The translations under genes were made by a program, and so were the position numbers. Below, piece after piece: positions 23,065-31,606 of a stretch of DNA of 35,200 nt; position 1 is the stretch's first letter; every line of letters starts with the position of its first letter. This DNA comes from JADHMP01 sp964617385 (GTDB lineage: Bacteria > Bacteroidota > Bacteroidia > Flavobacteriales > Flavobacteriaceae): NCBI GenBank assembly GCA_964617385.1, contig CAZTYX010000008.1, positions 1-35,200 of the forward strand, read 5' to 3'. The notes under the pieces are model-generated. The model was not told the DNA's origin. It did no database searches and saw only the letters and a list, made by a program, of their open reading frames with translations.

Positions 23065-23880
23065 TTGGACACTATAATCACTTTTTTTGAAAACACCAGC
23101 CCCATTTTGGGAGCGCTCTATGCCACCCTTTTCACTTGGGGTTTAACGGCTCTTGGTGCTGCAATGGTTTTTTTTATGAAATCCATGAATCGCGCTGTTT
23201 TAGATGGGCTACTCGGATTCACTGGCGGAGTTATGGTGGCGGCAAGCTTTTGGAGTTTATTGGCACCTGGTATTGAGATGAGCCCAGGTGAGGGATTTGT
23301 TAAGGTGATTCCCGCTGCCGTTGGTTTTGCCATGGGGGCGCTTTTTATTTTTGGATTGGATAAAATTTTACCGCACATTCACATCAATTTTAAAGAAACC
23401 GAAGGAATCAAAACCCCTTGGCATAAAACTACTCTTTTGGTGCTGGCCATCACCTTACACAACATTCCAGAAGGATTGGCCGTTGGTGTATTGTTTGGTG
23501 GTGTGGCGGCTGGCATTCCAGAAGCATCCATTGCTGGTGCTGTGGCCTTAGCGCTGGGTATTGGCATTCAAAATTTTCCAGAGGGCATAGCGGTTTCAAT
23601 GCCCCTTCGCCGACAAGGTGTTTCTCGCCTAAAAAGTTTTTGGTATGGTCAACTTTCAGCCATTGTGGAACCTGTGGCAGCCGTATTGGGTGCCATGGCC
23701 ATCACCTTTTTTTCGCCTTTATTGCCTTATGCTCTTGCCTTTGCCGCTGGAGCCATGATTTTTGTGGTGGTGGAGGAAGTGATCCCAGAAACCCAACTTG
23801 ACCAATATACCGATGTGGCCACTCTAGGCTTTATTGGAGGATTTATTGTGATGATGACCCTAGACGTTGCCTTGGGTTGA
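23065..23880 (+). CDS. ZIP-family metal transporter
   Basis: 271 residues with about eight membrane helices. The metal-binding motifs are HNIPEG (132-137) and QNFPEG (169-174), the pair found in the GufA-like ZIP branch that includes the Bordetella protein of known structure. A short loop (about 105-118) holds two His. The family imports Zn2+ or other divalent cations. The start codon must be TTG at 23065: a stop lies at 23059 and the next in-frame ATG is inside the first helix. The 3' end overlaps thiL by 21 bases. Metal preference is not readable. Confidence 0.94.
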   Translation: MDTIITFFENTSPILGALYATLFTWGLTALGAAMVFFMKSMNRAVLDGLLGFTGGVMVAASFWSLLAPGIEMSPGEGFVKVIPAAVGFAMGALFIFGLDKILPHIHINFKETEGIKTPWHKTTLLVLAITLHNIPEGLAVGVLFGGVAAGIPEASIAGAVALALGIGIQNFPEGIAVSMPLRRQGVSRLKSFWYGQLSAIVEPVAAVLGAMAITFFSPLLPYALAFAAGAMIFVVVEEVIPETQLDQYTDVATLGFIGGFIVMMTLDVALG

Positions 23881-24924
23881 ATCGTCAAAGTTTTTCCAAC
23901 CTTGCGCCGTGAGCGGTATTTGTTGTCCTAAACCTGTTATCAACTGATTGCCTTGAGCAATCTCTACCACATGACCAATTACCGTTAAAAGAGGATGCCC
24001 TTTAATTTTCTCATAGGCATCTTGCGGCACCGTAAATAATAGTTCATAATCTTCTCCCCCATTGAGGGCTGGTGTAATACCATTTATTTTAAACTCTTCA
24101 CAAATCGAAACCACCTCTGGGTCAATTGGAATTTTTTCTTCATAAACATGAAAGCCAACGTTCCCCTTCTTGGAGAGGTGTAAAATTTCTGAAGATAGAC
24201 CATCGCTGATATCAATCATGGCAGTGGGCACTATTTTGAGAGTCTCTAACAATGCAATCACATCTTTTCGTGCTTCGGGTTTTAGTTGTCTCCCCACACT
24301 GTAGGTATATGAAGATAAATCGGGTTGAAGGTTAGGATTTACTTTAAAAACGGCTTTTTCGCGTTCCAACACTTGTAATCCAGCAAACGCACCGCCCAAG
24401 TCACCACTGACTACTAACAAATCATTGGGTTGTGCTCCATTGCGAGACACTAGTTTTTTTGGATTTACGGTACCTAGAGCAGTCACAGATAAAAGCAATC
24501 CGGTGGTGCTAGAACTGGTGTCGCCCCCAATCAAATCGACCCCATAATTTTTGCAAGCCAAGCCAATGCCAGCATACAATTCTGTGAGTGCCTCCACTGA
24601 AAAACGATTGGACACAGCTACAGAAACGGTAATTTGTTTGGGTTGGGCGTTCATAGCATAAATATCTGAAAGGTTCACCACCACCGCCTTGTAGCCCAAA
24701 TGCTTTAGGGGCATATAGCTCAAGTCGAAATGAACCCCCTCCACCAATAAATCAGTGCTCACCACCGTATGTGCATTGGAATGGTGAATCACAGCGGCAT
24801 CATCACCAATTCCTAAGAGGGTACTTTTTTGTTCGCACTTAAACTGTTGGGTGAGTTGTTCAATCAATGCAAATTCACCCAATTTTGACAAGGGTGTTTT
24901 TGTATTTTCTTTATCTTCTAGCAT
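23860..24924 (-). CDS. thiL: Thiamine-monophosphate kinase
   Basis: 354 residues. ThiL phosphorylates thiamine monophosphate to thiamine diphosphate with ATP, the last step of cofactor synthesis. The conserved blocks are GIGDDAAVI (38-46), STDLLVEGVHF (56-66), NLSDIYAM (84-91), GGDTSSS and DISDGLSSE, which together bind Mg and nucleotide in the PurM-like fold. The product is the cofactor of DXS, encoded about 12.6 kb away. A TATTTTAG box lies exactly four bases before the ATG. The last seven codons overlap the end of the ZIP gene on the other strand. Confidence 0.96.
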   Translation of the reverse strand: MLEDKENTKTPLSKLGEFALIEQLTQQFKCEQKSTLLGIGDDAAVIHHSNAHTVVSTDLLVEGVHFDLSYMPLKHLGYKAVVVNLSDIYAMNAQPKQITVSVAVSNRFSVEALTELYAGIGLACKNYGVDLIGGDTSSSTTGLLLSVTALGTVNPKKLVSRNGAQPNDLLVVSGDLGGAFAGLQVLEREKAVFKVNPNLQPDLSSYTYSVGRQLKPEARKDVIALLETLKIVPTAMIDISDGLSSEILHLSKKGNVGFHVYEEKIPIDPEVVSICEEFKINGITPALNGGEDYELLFTVPQDAYEKIKGHPLLTVIGHVVEIAQGNQLITGLGQQIPLTAQGWKNFDDSTQGNV

Positions 24925-24928
24925 GGTG

Positions 24929-24936
24929 CTAAAATA
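24929..24936 (-). promoter_or_regulatory. Possible -7 element for thiL, four bases from the ATG
   Basis: TATTTTAG on the minus strand (seven of eight matches to TAnnTTTG), then CACC, then ATG. The spacing equals that of tag, dxs and tadA. Confidence 0.4.
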
Positions 24937-25004
24937 GTGAATAAGTATAGCTTTTTTAGGGTTTTTTTATGAGAATACACGGATAAGGGGGATAAATAAT
25001 TCAG

Positions 25005-25012
25005 TAGTTTTG
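25005..25012 (+). promoter_or_regulatory. -7 promoter element for the two-lipoprotein operon
   Basis: TAGTTTTG is an exact TAnnTTTG match 13 bases before the ATG at 25026. Confidence 0.5.
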
Positions 25013-25025
25013 CTCAAAAAAACAA

Positions 25026-26303
25026 ATGAAACATTTTAACCCCTTGTTTTCCCTATTGCTCTTTGTCTTGCTTTTTTCTTGTTCAAAAGAAACGATGGAG
25101 CCCCCATCCGAAGAGACCCCTGCTACAACCCAAGACCCTGAAACTCCAGAAAAAGAAGAAACCATTGAAATACTTAGCAACATTCCTTGCGAAGGAGGAA
25201 TGGCCGGTAGTTTCCCTTGCGCAGGATTTGACCTTCTCTCATTTGTTCCCATAGATTTACTAGGCGATAAAAGTGGCAATGACAGTTGGGGATGGACGGA
25301 CCCCGATTCTGGCAAAGAATATGCCATAATGGGAGTTACAGACGCCACCTATTTCTTAGACATCAGCCAACCTGATGCCCCAGTAATCTTGGGCCACTTG
25401 CCCACTGCCACAGATGACAGCCCTTGGCGTGATATTAAAGTCTTTAAAAACCATGCTTTTATAGTGAGTGAAGCAGATGGTCATGGCCTTCAAGTTTTTG
25501 ATTTAACAAAACTTCGAACAGCAACATCTAACCAAGTTTTTAAAGCCGATGCACGTATTACCGATTTTGGCAACGCCCACAACATCGCTATTAATGAGGA
25601 CACTGGGTATGCCTATGTGATCGGCGCCGAATTGTTTGATGGCGGCCCTATATTTATTGACATCAACGAACCAAAATCGCCAAAAGTGGTTGGCGGCTAT
25701 GAAGCCGATAGTTATACCCACGACGCACAAATTGTGACCTATCAGGGCCCTGATACCGATTATGTAGGACGAGAAATATTTATTGGTAGCAACAGTGTGG
25801 GCGGAGAAAATAATCAAGTTGTTTTTGTGGATGTGACCGACAAAAAAAATCCAGTAAAAATTAGCACTTTCACCTATTCTAACGGAGGCTATACCCATCA
25901 AGCATGGCTTACCGAAGACCAACGCTATTTAATTTTGGGCGACGAATTGGATGAAATTATGCGCGGTATTAAAACCCATTCACGCATTATAGATGTGAGT
26001 AATTTAGATGCGCCCGTGTTGCATGTAGATTATTTTGGAACCACTACAGCCATTGATCATAATGGCTATGTGAAAGGAGAAACTTTTTATATCGCAAATT
26101 ATACCGCTGGAATGCGTGCGATTGATATCAGTCAAATTGAAGAAAAGAACTTTAATGAGATTGGCTATTTCGATACCTATCCACAGGATGATAAAACAGA
26201 ATTTGCCGGTGCATGGAATGTATATCCCTTTTTTGAAAGTGGACTAATCCTCATCAGCGACATCAACTCCGGTTTGTTTTTAGTGAAATCACAAGCCAAA
26301 TGA
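25026..26303 (+). CDS. Choice-of-anchor B family lipoprotein with LVIVD-type repeats
   Basis: 425 residues. The signal peptide ends in the lipobox LFSC (Cys19). The next residues, SKETMEPPSEE, are rich in acid, like the surface-export signal described for Bacteroidota lipoproteins, so outer-surface exposure is likely. An acidic Thr/Pro/Glu linker (20-50) leads to CEGGMAGSFPC (55-65), a hallmark of the choice-of-anchor B family, and then to WGWTDPDSGKEYAIMG. LVIVD-like repeats follow: FLDISQPDAPVILGHL (from 110), VFDLTKL, IFIDINEPKSPKVVGGY, VFVDVTDKKNPVKIS, IIDVSNLDAPVL and AIDISQI, which form beta-propeller blades in related proteins. Function is unknown in the family. The stop overlaps the next start as ATGA. 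Confidence 0.9.
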   Translation: MKHFNPLFSLLLFVLLFSCSKETMEPPSEETPATTQDPETPEKEETIEILSNIPCEGGMAGSFPCAGFDLLSFVPIDLLGDKSGNDSWGWTDPDSGKEYAIMGVTDATYFLDISQPDAPVILGHLPTATDDSPWRDIKVFKNHAFIVSEADGHGLQVFDLTKLRTATSNQVFKADARITDFGNAHNIAINEDTGYAYVIGAELFDGGPIFIDINEPKSPKVVGGYEADSYTHDAQIVTYQGPDTDYVGREIFIGSNSVGGENNQVVFVDVTDKKNPVKISTFTYSNGGYTHQAWLTEDQRYLILGDELDEIMRGIKTHSRIIDVSNLDAPVLHVDYFGTTTAIDHNGYVKGETFYIANYTAGMRAIDISQIEEKNFNEIGYFDTYPQDDKTEFAGAWNVYPFFESGLILISDINSGLFLVKSQAK

Positions 26304-27643
26304 AAATTCATTATTGCGGTATTTTAATTATTCTTTTCACTGCTTGCTCTTCCAATTTTGATCAGGCGGTGCAACAACTTGAACCCATAGAAAAAGCTTT
26401 TCAGGAAGTGATGGTCTTTGGGGGCTCAGATGAAGACATTGCGCACAATGTGGTGGCCACCCCAGATGGTGGCTTTGCAGTGATTGGGAACACCCAAAGT
26501 GCTGATGGCATTTTCCAATTTAAAACCACAAACGACAGCGATTTTTTTGTATTAAAATTTGATTCCAACAATGAACTGGAATGGACCAAAACCTATGGCG
26601 GCTCTGGAGACGACAGAGGTTATGATATGGTTGCCCTTAAACAAGGCGGTTATGTCTTGCTGGGCTACAGCAACAGCAGTGATGGCGATGCCTCCAACAA
26701 CGAAGGGATGCATGACCACTGGGTGATTAGAGTTGACCATCAAGGCAATCTCTTATGGGAAAAAAGCTTTGGTTTTTCTGGTCACGATCATGCCTACAAT
26801 ATCATAGAAAGTCCAGATGGTGGGTTTTTCTTTAACGGATATTTAGACGTGACCGGCTCTGGTGGCGCTGGCCAAGATGGAAAAGGAAGTAAAATGCAGC
26901 GTCATGGTGTGGGCGAATTTTGGGCACAGAAAATTGATGCGCAAGGGCAACTTCTGTGGCGAAATTATTATGGAGGCACCAACAACGACCGCTCATACGA
27001 TGCCATTTATACGTCCGATGGAAACTATCTTTTGGTGGGCACTTCAGAAAGTGAAGATTTTGATGTTTCTCAACCCAGGGGCAGCTATGATATTTGGGTA
27101 GTCAAAATTAGCTCAAGGGGCAAGTTGCTCTGGGAGCGTTCTTTTGGTGGTAGTGCTTATGACAGTGCTGCCGCTGTGGTAGAATATCCGTTAGGAAATT
27201 ATATTGTGGTGGGGCAAAGCTTAAGTGAGGATGGTGACATTCAACAGCCCCTCGGCCGTTCCGATCTTCTATTGATTGAAATTGATCAAGAGGGGGGTCA
27301 ATCAACATTAAAAAATATTGGGAGTCCAAACTTTGATGCCGGGCATGACCTCTTACCACTATCCGATGGCAGTTTGTTGTTGCTCGGCAGCAGCACGGTT
27401 AGCAATACCATAGAGAGTCAAAATGATACCCCCGATAATACAGCAGTGGTGCTCTACCAAAGGCTCCCCTTTAATCAAAAAGAAAAGCAATATGTGCTTG
27501 ATGGCAGCGGCACTGAACATCCTTATGCGCTTATCCAAAAAAGAGACGGCACCGTGGTTGTGGTAGGAAGCACCACGAGCACAGACCCACCCTTTCAACC
27601 TTCTTTTGGCAAAGGGGATATTTTTATTGCTTTTTGGAATTAA
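26300..27643 (+). CDS. Lipoprotein with seven propeller-type repeats
   Basis: 447 residues. The signal ends in the lipobox FTAC (Cys16). After a short helix the whole chain consists of seven repeats of the form W-x-GGS-x-D-x-A-x2-V-x4-DGG-x-V-x2-G-x-S-x-DGD. The GG-type turns lie near residues 41, 100, 158, 225, 283, 341 and 402, so the period is 58-61 except for an insertion in repeat 3. Seven blades with a conserved period strongly suggest a closed beta-propeller. The Asp-rich DGD turns could bind Ca2+, which is inference. The ATG overlaps the previous stop (ATGA), so the two lipoproteins are coupled and may act together at the cell surface. I recognise no named family. Confidence 0.88.
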   Translation: MKIHYCGILIILFTACSSNFDQAVQQLEPIEKAFQEVMVFGGSDEDIAHNVVATPDGGFAVIGNTQSADGIFQFKTTNDSDFFVLKFDSNNELEWTKTYGGSGDDRGYDMVALKQGGYVLLGYSNSSDGDASNNEGMHDHWVIRVDHQGNLLWEKSFGFSGHDHAYNIIESPDGGFFFNGYLDVTGSGGAGQDGKGSKMQRHGVGEFWAQKIDAQGQLLWRNYYGGTNNDRSYDAIYTSDGNYLLVGTSESEDFDVSQPRGSYDIWVVKISSRGKLLWERSFGGSAYDSAAAVVEYPLGNYIVVGQSLSEDGDIQQPLGRSDLLLIEIDQEGGQSTLKNIGSPNFDAGHDLLPLSDGSLLLLGSSTVSNTIESQNDTPDNTAVVLYQRLPFNQKEKQYVLDGSGTEHPYALIQKRDGTVVVVGSTTSTDPPFQPSFGKGDIFIAFWN

Positions 27644-27705
27644 AAATAATAATTCTATAATAGCTTAAATCAATAGCGAAACCCCCTCAATCATTAGAAA
27701 TACCG

Positions 27706-27713
27706 TATATTTG
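27706..27713 (+). promoter_or_regulatory. -7 promoter element for the suf operon
   Basis: TATATTTG is an exact TAnnTTTG match 29 bases before the sufA ATG. I found no convincing IscR-type or Fur-type operator in the 99-base gap. Confidence 0.5.
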
Positions 27714-27742
27714 TCCATTATTTAGATTAATTCTTTATTAGA

Positions 27743-28072
27743 ATGATAAAGGTGGCCGAAAATGCGAAGGAAAAAGTGGCCCTGCTGATGCAAGAAGAAG
27801 GGTTTGATCCTACTAAAGATTACATTCGTGTGGGGGTCAAGAGTGGCGGTTGCTCAGGCTTGTCTTATGAATTAAAGTTTGACAATGTATTGCAGCCAGA
27901 AGACAAGCTTTTTGAAGACAACCAAGTCAAAATCTTAGTCGATAAAAAAAGTTTACTCTACTTGATTGGTACCACACTCGAATATTCTGGCGGCCTCAAC
28001 GGTAAAGGATTTGTGTTTAACAATCCCAATGCACAGCGCACCTGTGGATGCGGAGAAAGTTTTTCACTCTAA
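27743..28072 (+). CDS. sufA: A-type Fe-S carrier protein
   Basis: 109 residues. The three cluster-binding cysteines are Cys37 (SGGCSGLSYEL), Cys101 and Cys103 (TCGCGESF). A-type carriers take clusters from the SufBCD scaffold and pass them to target proteins. IscA and ErpA have the same motifs, and the name SufA rests on its place as first gene of the suf operon. The start at 27743 gives the normal length and follows an exact -7 box. sufB begins ten bases after the stop. Confidence 0.94.
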   Translation: MIKVAENAKEKVALLMQEEGFDPTKDYIRVGVKSGGCSGLSYELKFDNVLQPEDKLFEDNQVKILVDKKSLLYLIGTTLEYSGGLNGKGFVFNNPNAQRTCGCGESFSL

Positions 28073-28082
28073 TCAAAAGAAA

Positions 28083-29528
28083 ATGAGCTATACAGAAGAA
28101 GAATTAAAGAAAGAACTAGAAACCAAAGAATATGAATATGGTTTCTATACCGATATCGAATCTGAAACCTTTCCAAAGGGATTAAATGCCGATATAGTTC
28201 GTCAAATTTCTATTAAAAAAGGGGAGCCCGAATGGATGACCGAATGGCGACTTAAAGCATTTGAAGCTTGGCAAGAAATGGAGGAACCCGAGTGGGCCAA
28301 TGTTAATTATCCCAAACCAAAACTACAGGACATATCCTACTATTCTGCGCCCAAGAAGAAAGATCAATATAAGAGCTTGGATGAAGTAGATCCAGAATTG
28401 CTAGATACTTTTAACAAATTGGGCATTTCTTTGGAAGAACAAAAGAAATTGGCCGGCGTGGCCGTAGACATTGTCATGGATTCTGTTTCTGTGGCCACTA
28501 CTTTCAAAGAAACCTTAGCCGAAAAAGGAATTATTTTTTGTTCCATCTCAGAAGCCATTCGAGAACATCCCGAATTGGTGAAAAAATATATCGGCACCGT
28601 GGTGCCTCCCAAAGACAATTACTATGCAGGGCTGAACAGCGCCGTATTTAGCGATGGGTCTTTCTGTTATATCCCAAAAGGAGTTCGTTGTCCTATGGAA
28701 CTTTCCACTTATTTTAGAATTAATCAGGCGGGAACAGGTCAATTTGAACGTACTTTGGTGATTGCCGACGAAAAGAGTTATGTAAGTTATTTGGAGGGGT
28801 GTACGGCGCCCTCACGAGACGAAAACCAATTGCATGCCGCAGTGGTTGAACTCATTGCCCTAGATGAAGCCGAAATCAAATATTCGACCGTTCAAAATTG
28901 GTATCCCGGCGATGCAGAAGGCAAAGGCGGCGTATTTAATTTTGTGACCAAAAGAGGCTTGTGCCACACCCGCTCAAAAATTTCTTGGACACAAGTGGAA
29001 ACCGGTTCTGCTGTCACCTGGAAATATCCTTCTTGTGTGCTAAAAGGCGATCATTCCATTGGTGAGTTTTATTCCATTGCCGTAACCAACAACCACCAAC
29101 AAGCCGACACTGGAACCAAAATGATTCATTTAGGAAAAAACACCCGAAGCACCATCATCTCAAAGGGCATTTCTGCTGGAAAATCACAAAACAGCTACCG
29201 TGGATTGGTCCAAATTAGCAGTCGTGCTAAAAACGCCCGTAACTTTTCTCAGTGCGATTCTTTGCTCATGGGAAATGCATGTGGCGCCCATACTTTTCCC
29301 TATATCGAAGCGAAAAACAATACTGCCCAAATTGAACATGAAGCCACTACAAGCAAAATTGGAGAAGATCAAATTTTTTACTGCAACCAAAGAGGCATAG
29401 ACACTGAAAAAGCCATCGCACTTATTGTGAATGGTTTTAGCAAAGAAGTGCTCAACAAACTGCCCATGGAATTTGCCGTTGAAGCCCAAAAACTGTTAGA
29501 AATTTCTTTAGAAGGTTCTGTAGGTTAA
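28083..29528 (+). CDS. sufB: Fe-S cluster assembly scaffold SufB
   Basis: 481 residues from the ATG at 28083, the usual length. The frame extends back into sufA, but MSYTEEELKKEL is the expected N-terminus and follows the sufA stop. SufB is the scaffold subunit of the SufBC2D complex on which [4Fe-4S] clusters are built. The core beta-helix is evident (SYVSYLEGCTAPSRDENQLH, FNFVTKRGLC, SWTQVETGSAVTWKYPS), with the conserved cysteines in YLEGC and NFSQCDSLLMG. The C-terminal helical region has the SKIGEDQIFYCNQRGI block that contacts SufC. The enzyme complex acts in the cytosol. Confidence 0.98.
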   Translation: MSYTEEELKKELETKEYEYGFYTDIESETFPKGLNADIVRQISIKKGEPEWMTEWRLKAFEAWQEMEEPEWANVNYPKPKLQDISYYSAPKKKDQYKSLDEVDPELLDTFNKLGISLEEQKKLAGVAVDIVMDSVSVATTFKETLAEKGIIFCSISEAIREHPELVKKYIGTVVPPKDNYYAGLNSAVFSDGSFCYIPKGVRCPMELSTYFRINQAGTGQFERTLVIADEKSYVSYLEGCTAPSRDENQLHAAVVELIALDEAEIKYSTVQNWYPGDAEGKGGVFNFVTKRGLCHTRSKISWTQVETGSAVTWKYPSCVLKGDHSIGEFYSIAVTNNHQQADTGTKMIHLGKNTRSTIISKGISAGKSQNSYRGLVQISSRAKNARNFSQCDSLLMGNACGAHTFPYIEAKNNTAQIEHEATTSKIGEDQIFYCNQRGIDTEKAIALIVNGFSKEVLNKLPMEFAVEAQKLLEISLEGSVG

Positions 29529-29538
29529 AAAAAAACAT

Positions 29539-30285
29539 ATGCTAACAATAGAAAATTTACACGCTCAAGTTGAGGATAAAGCCATTTTAAAAGGAATTGA
29601 TTTAGACATCAAAGCTGGTGAAGTGCATGCCATTATGGGACCCAACGGGTCTGGCAAAAGCACCTTGTCATCGGTGGTGGCTGGAAATGAAGATTATGAA
29701 ATTACCGAAGGAAAAATTTTGCTGAAAGGCAAAGATTTAGCCGATCTAAGCGCTGAAGAACGAGCCCATGAAGGCATCTTTTTATCGTTTCAATATCCAG
29801 TAGAAATCCCCGGTGTATCGGTCACAAATTTCATTAAAACAGCGATCAATGCCAACCGAAAAGCACAAGGCTTGGAAGACTCTCCGGCAGGTGAATTGCT
29901 TAAAAAGATTAGAGAAAAAGCCAAACTTCTCGATATTGAATCCAAATTTTTGTCTCGCTCCCTAAACGAAGGATTCTCGGGGGGTGAAAAAAAACGAAAT
30001 GAAATTTTTCAAATGGCCATGTTGGAACCCTCCCTTGCTATTTTGGATGAAACGGACTCAGGCTTAGATATTGATGCCCTTAAAATTGTGGCCAATGGCG
30101 TGAACAAACTCCGCAATAAAGACAATGCTATTTTAGTGATTACGCATTATCAGCGTTTATTAGACTACATCGTGCCCGATTTTGTACACGTCCTTTTTGA
30201 TGGGAAAATTGTAAAGTCAGGAACAAAAGAATTAGCCCTAGAGTTGGAAGCAAAAGGATACGACTGGATTAAAGAACTGGCCTAA
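29539..30285 (+). CDS. sufC: Fe-S assembly ATPase SufC
   Basis: 248 residues. This is an ABC-type ATPase with Walker A GPNGSGKST (34-42), a Q-loop in LSFQYPVEIPG, signature SGGEKKR (147-153) and Walker B LAILDE (166-171), followed by the SufC-typical TDSGLDIDALK and the His switch in VITHYQRLL. It powers shape change in the SufB-SufD scaffold and has no membrane partner. It starts ten bases after sufB and two bases before sufD, so translation is probably coupled along the operon. Confidence 0.98.
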   Translation: MLTIENLHAQVEDKAILKGIDLDIKAGEVHAIMGPNGSGKSTLSSVVAGNEDYEITEGKILLKGKDLADLSAEERAHEGIFLSFQYPVEIPGVSVTNFIKTAINANRKAQGLEDSPAGELLKKIREKAKLLDIESKFLSRSLNEGFSGGEKKRNEIFQMAMLEPSLAILDETDSGLDIDALKIVANGVNKLRNKDNAILVITHYQRLLDYIVPDFVHVLFDGKIVKSGTKELALELEAKGYDWIKELA

Positions 30286-30287
30286 AG

Positions 30288-31604
30288 ATGGAATTTAAAG
30301 AAAAATTGCTCTCTTCTCATTTTACGCTCGATGAGAACATTGAGATTTTTGAATCGGTACAGCAGAAAAGAACGCAGGCCCTGAAAATTTTTGAAGAAAA
30401 AGGGTTTCCCACCAAAAAAGAGGAAGCTTGGAAATACACTTCGTTGCAAAATTTGATTGGGGAAGATTATGCCATTTTCCCAAAGGCCGAAACAACTATT
30501 GCTTTAAGTAAAGTCAAAAAATATTTTTTATATGACACCGATACATATAAGATTGTTTTTATTGATGGGGTATACAGTCCATTTCTTTCTGACACCACCC
30601 ACGATGGATTGGATGTATGCCTGATGTCTGCTGCCTTAACCAAGCCTAAATATCAAAAATTAATTGACACCTATTTTGATCAAATTGCTCCCCAAAAAGA
30701 AAGTTTAACGGCACTCAACACCTCATATGCCCGCGAGGGGGCTTATATCTACATCCCCAAAAGTGTGGTGGCCGAAAAGCCTATCGAAATTATTCATTTT
30801 GCCTCTGGAGATGAAAAGGCCCTTTGGCTGCAACCTCGCAACCTAATTGTTTTAGATAAAAATGCCCAATGCCAAATTATTGAGCGGCACCAAAGCTTAA
30901 AAGAACACCCCGTGGTAACCAATAACGTTACCGAAATTTTCTTGCATCAAGATGCTTTTTTAGACTATTATAAATTACAAAATGATTTGCCCTCCGCATC
31001 TTTGATAGACAACACCTACATTTCTCAAGAAAAAAACAGTCATGCTAGCGTACACACCTTTTCGTTGGGTGGCAAGTTGGTACGTAATAATTTAAATTTC
31101 TATCACAAAGGCGAACGAGTGCTTTCGACCCTCAAAGGAGTAACCATTTTAGAGGGCAAACAGCATGTAGATCATTCTACTTTGGTACATCATGCCCATC
31201 CCAATTGTGAAAGCCACCAAGATTATAAGGGTATTTTTTCCGAACGTTCTGAAGGAGTCTTTAACGGGAAAATTTTGGTAGATAAAATCGCTCAAAAAAC
31301 CAATGCCTTTCAACAAAACAATAATATTTTAATTGATGACAAAGCCACCATCAACACCAAACCCCAATTAGAAATTTTTGCTGATGATGTGAAATGCTCT
31401 CACGGCTGCACCGTGGGGCAGCTAGACGAAGAGGCTTTGTTCTATTTGCGTTCACGAGGCATTCCTAAAAAGGAAGCCAAGGCCTTGTTAACCTATGCCT
31501 TTGCCAACAATGTGTTGCAAAGCGTTCAACTCCCTTCGTTGAAAAAAAGGATCAACCAACTCATTGCCGATAAGTTAGGGGTTAATTTAGGTTTTGAATT
31601 ATAA
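30288..31604 (+). CDS. sufD: Fe-S cluster assembly protein SufD
   Basis: 438 residues. SufD is the paralogue of SufB in the SufBC2D complex. The N-terminal helical part (KKEEAWKYTSLQNL is the family hallmark) is followed by the beta-helix and the C-terminal block FADDVKCSHGCTVGQLDEEALFYLRSRGI, given here in pieces: DDVKCSHG, TVGQLDEE and FYLRSRGI. The Cys and His of CSHG correspond to residues proposed to hold the nascent cluster with SufB. It sits two bases after sufC and two before sufS. Confidence 0.97.
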   Translation: MEFKEKLLSSHFTLDENIEIFESVQQKRTQALKIFEEKGFPTKKEEAWKYTSLQNLIGEDYAIFPKAETTIALSKVKKYFLYDTDTYKIVFIDGVYSPFLSDTTHDGLDVCLMSAALTKPKYQKLIDTYFDQIAPQKESLTALNTSYAREGAYIYIPKSVVAEKPIEIIHFASGDEKALWLQPRNLIVLDKNAQCQIIERHQSLKEHPVVTNNVTEIFLHQDAFLDYYKLQNDLPSASLIDNTYISQEKNSHASVHTFSLGGKLVRNNLNFYHKGERVLSTLKGVTILEGKQHVDHSTLVHHAHPNCESHQDYKGIFSERSEGVFNGKILVDKIAQKTNAFQQNNNILIDDKATINTKPQLEIFADDVKCSHGCTVGQLDEEALFYLRSRGIPKKEAKALLTYAFANNVLQSVQLPSLKKRINQLIADKLGVNLGFEL

Positions 31605-31606
31605 AG

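Noticed and set aside
24925..25025. Possible riboswitch before thiL or the lipoprotein operon
   Set aside because: The 101-base gap is A/T-rich, with a -7 box for each gene and no TPP-riboswitch core (CTGAGA or equivalent).
25001..25348. 115-codon open frame on the minus strand over the start of the same gene
   Set aside because: Low-complexity Ser/Pro/Val sequence opposite the signal peptide and acidic linker of a well-supported lipoprotein.
25503..25922. 139-codon open frame on the minus strand inside the choice-of-anchor B gene
   Set aside because: Antisense to clear repeat motifs; its hydrophobic look comes from the complementary codons.
27730..27744. ATTCT...AGAAT hairpin that would cover the sufA start codon
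   Set aside because: A five-base, mostly A/T stem in an A/T-rich gap is expected by chance and too weak to argue for control.
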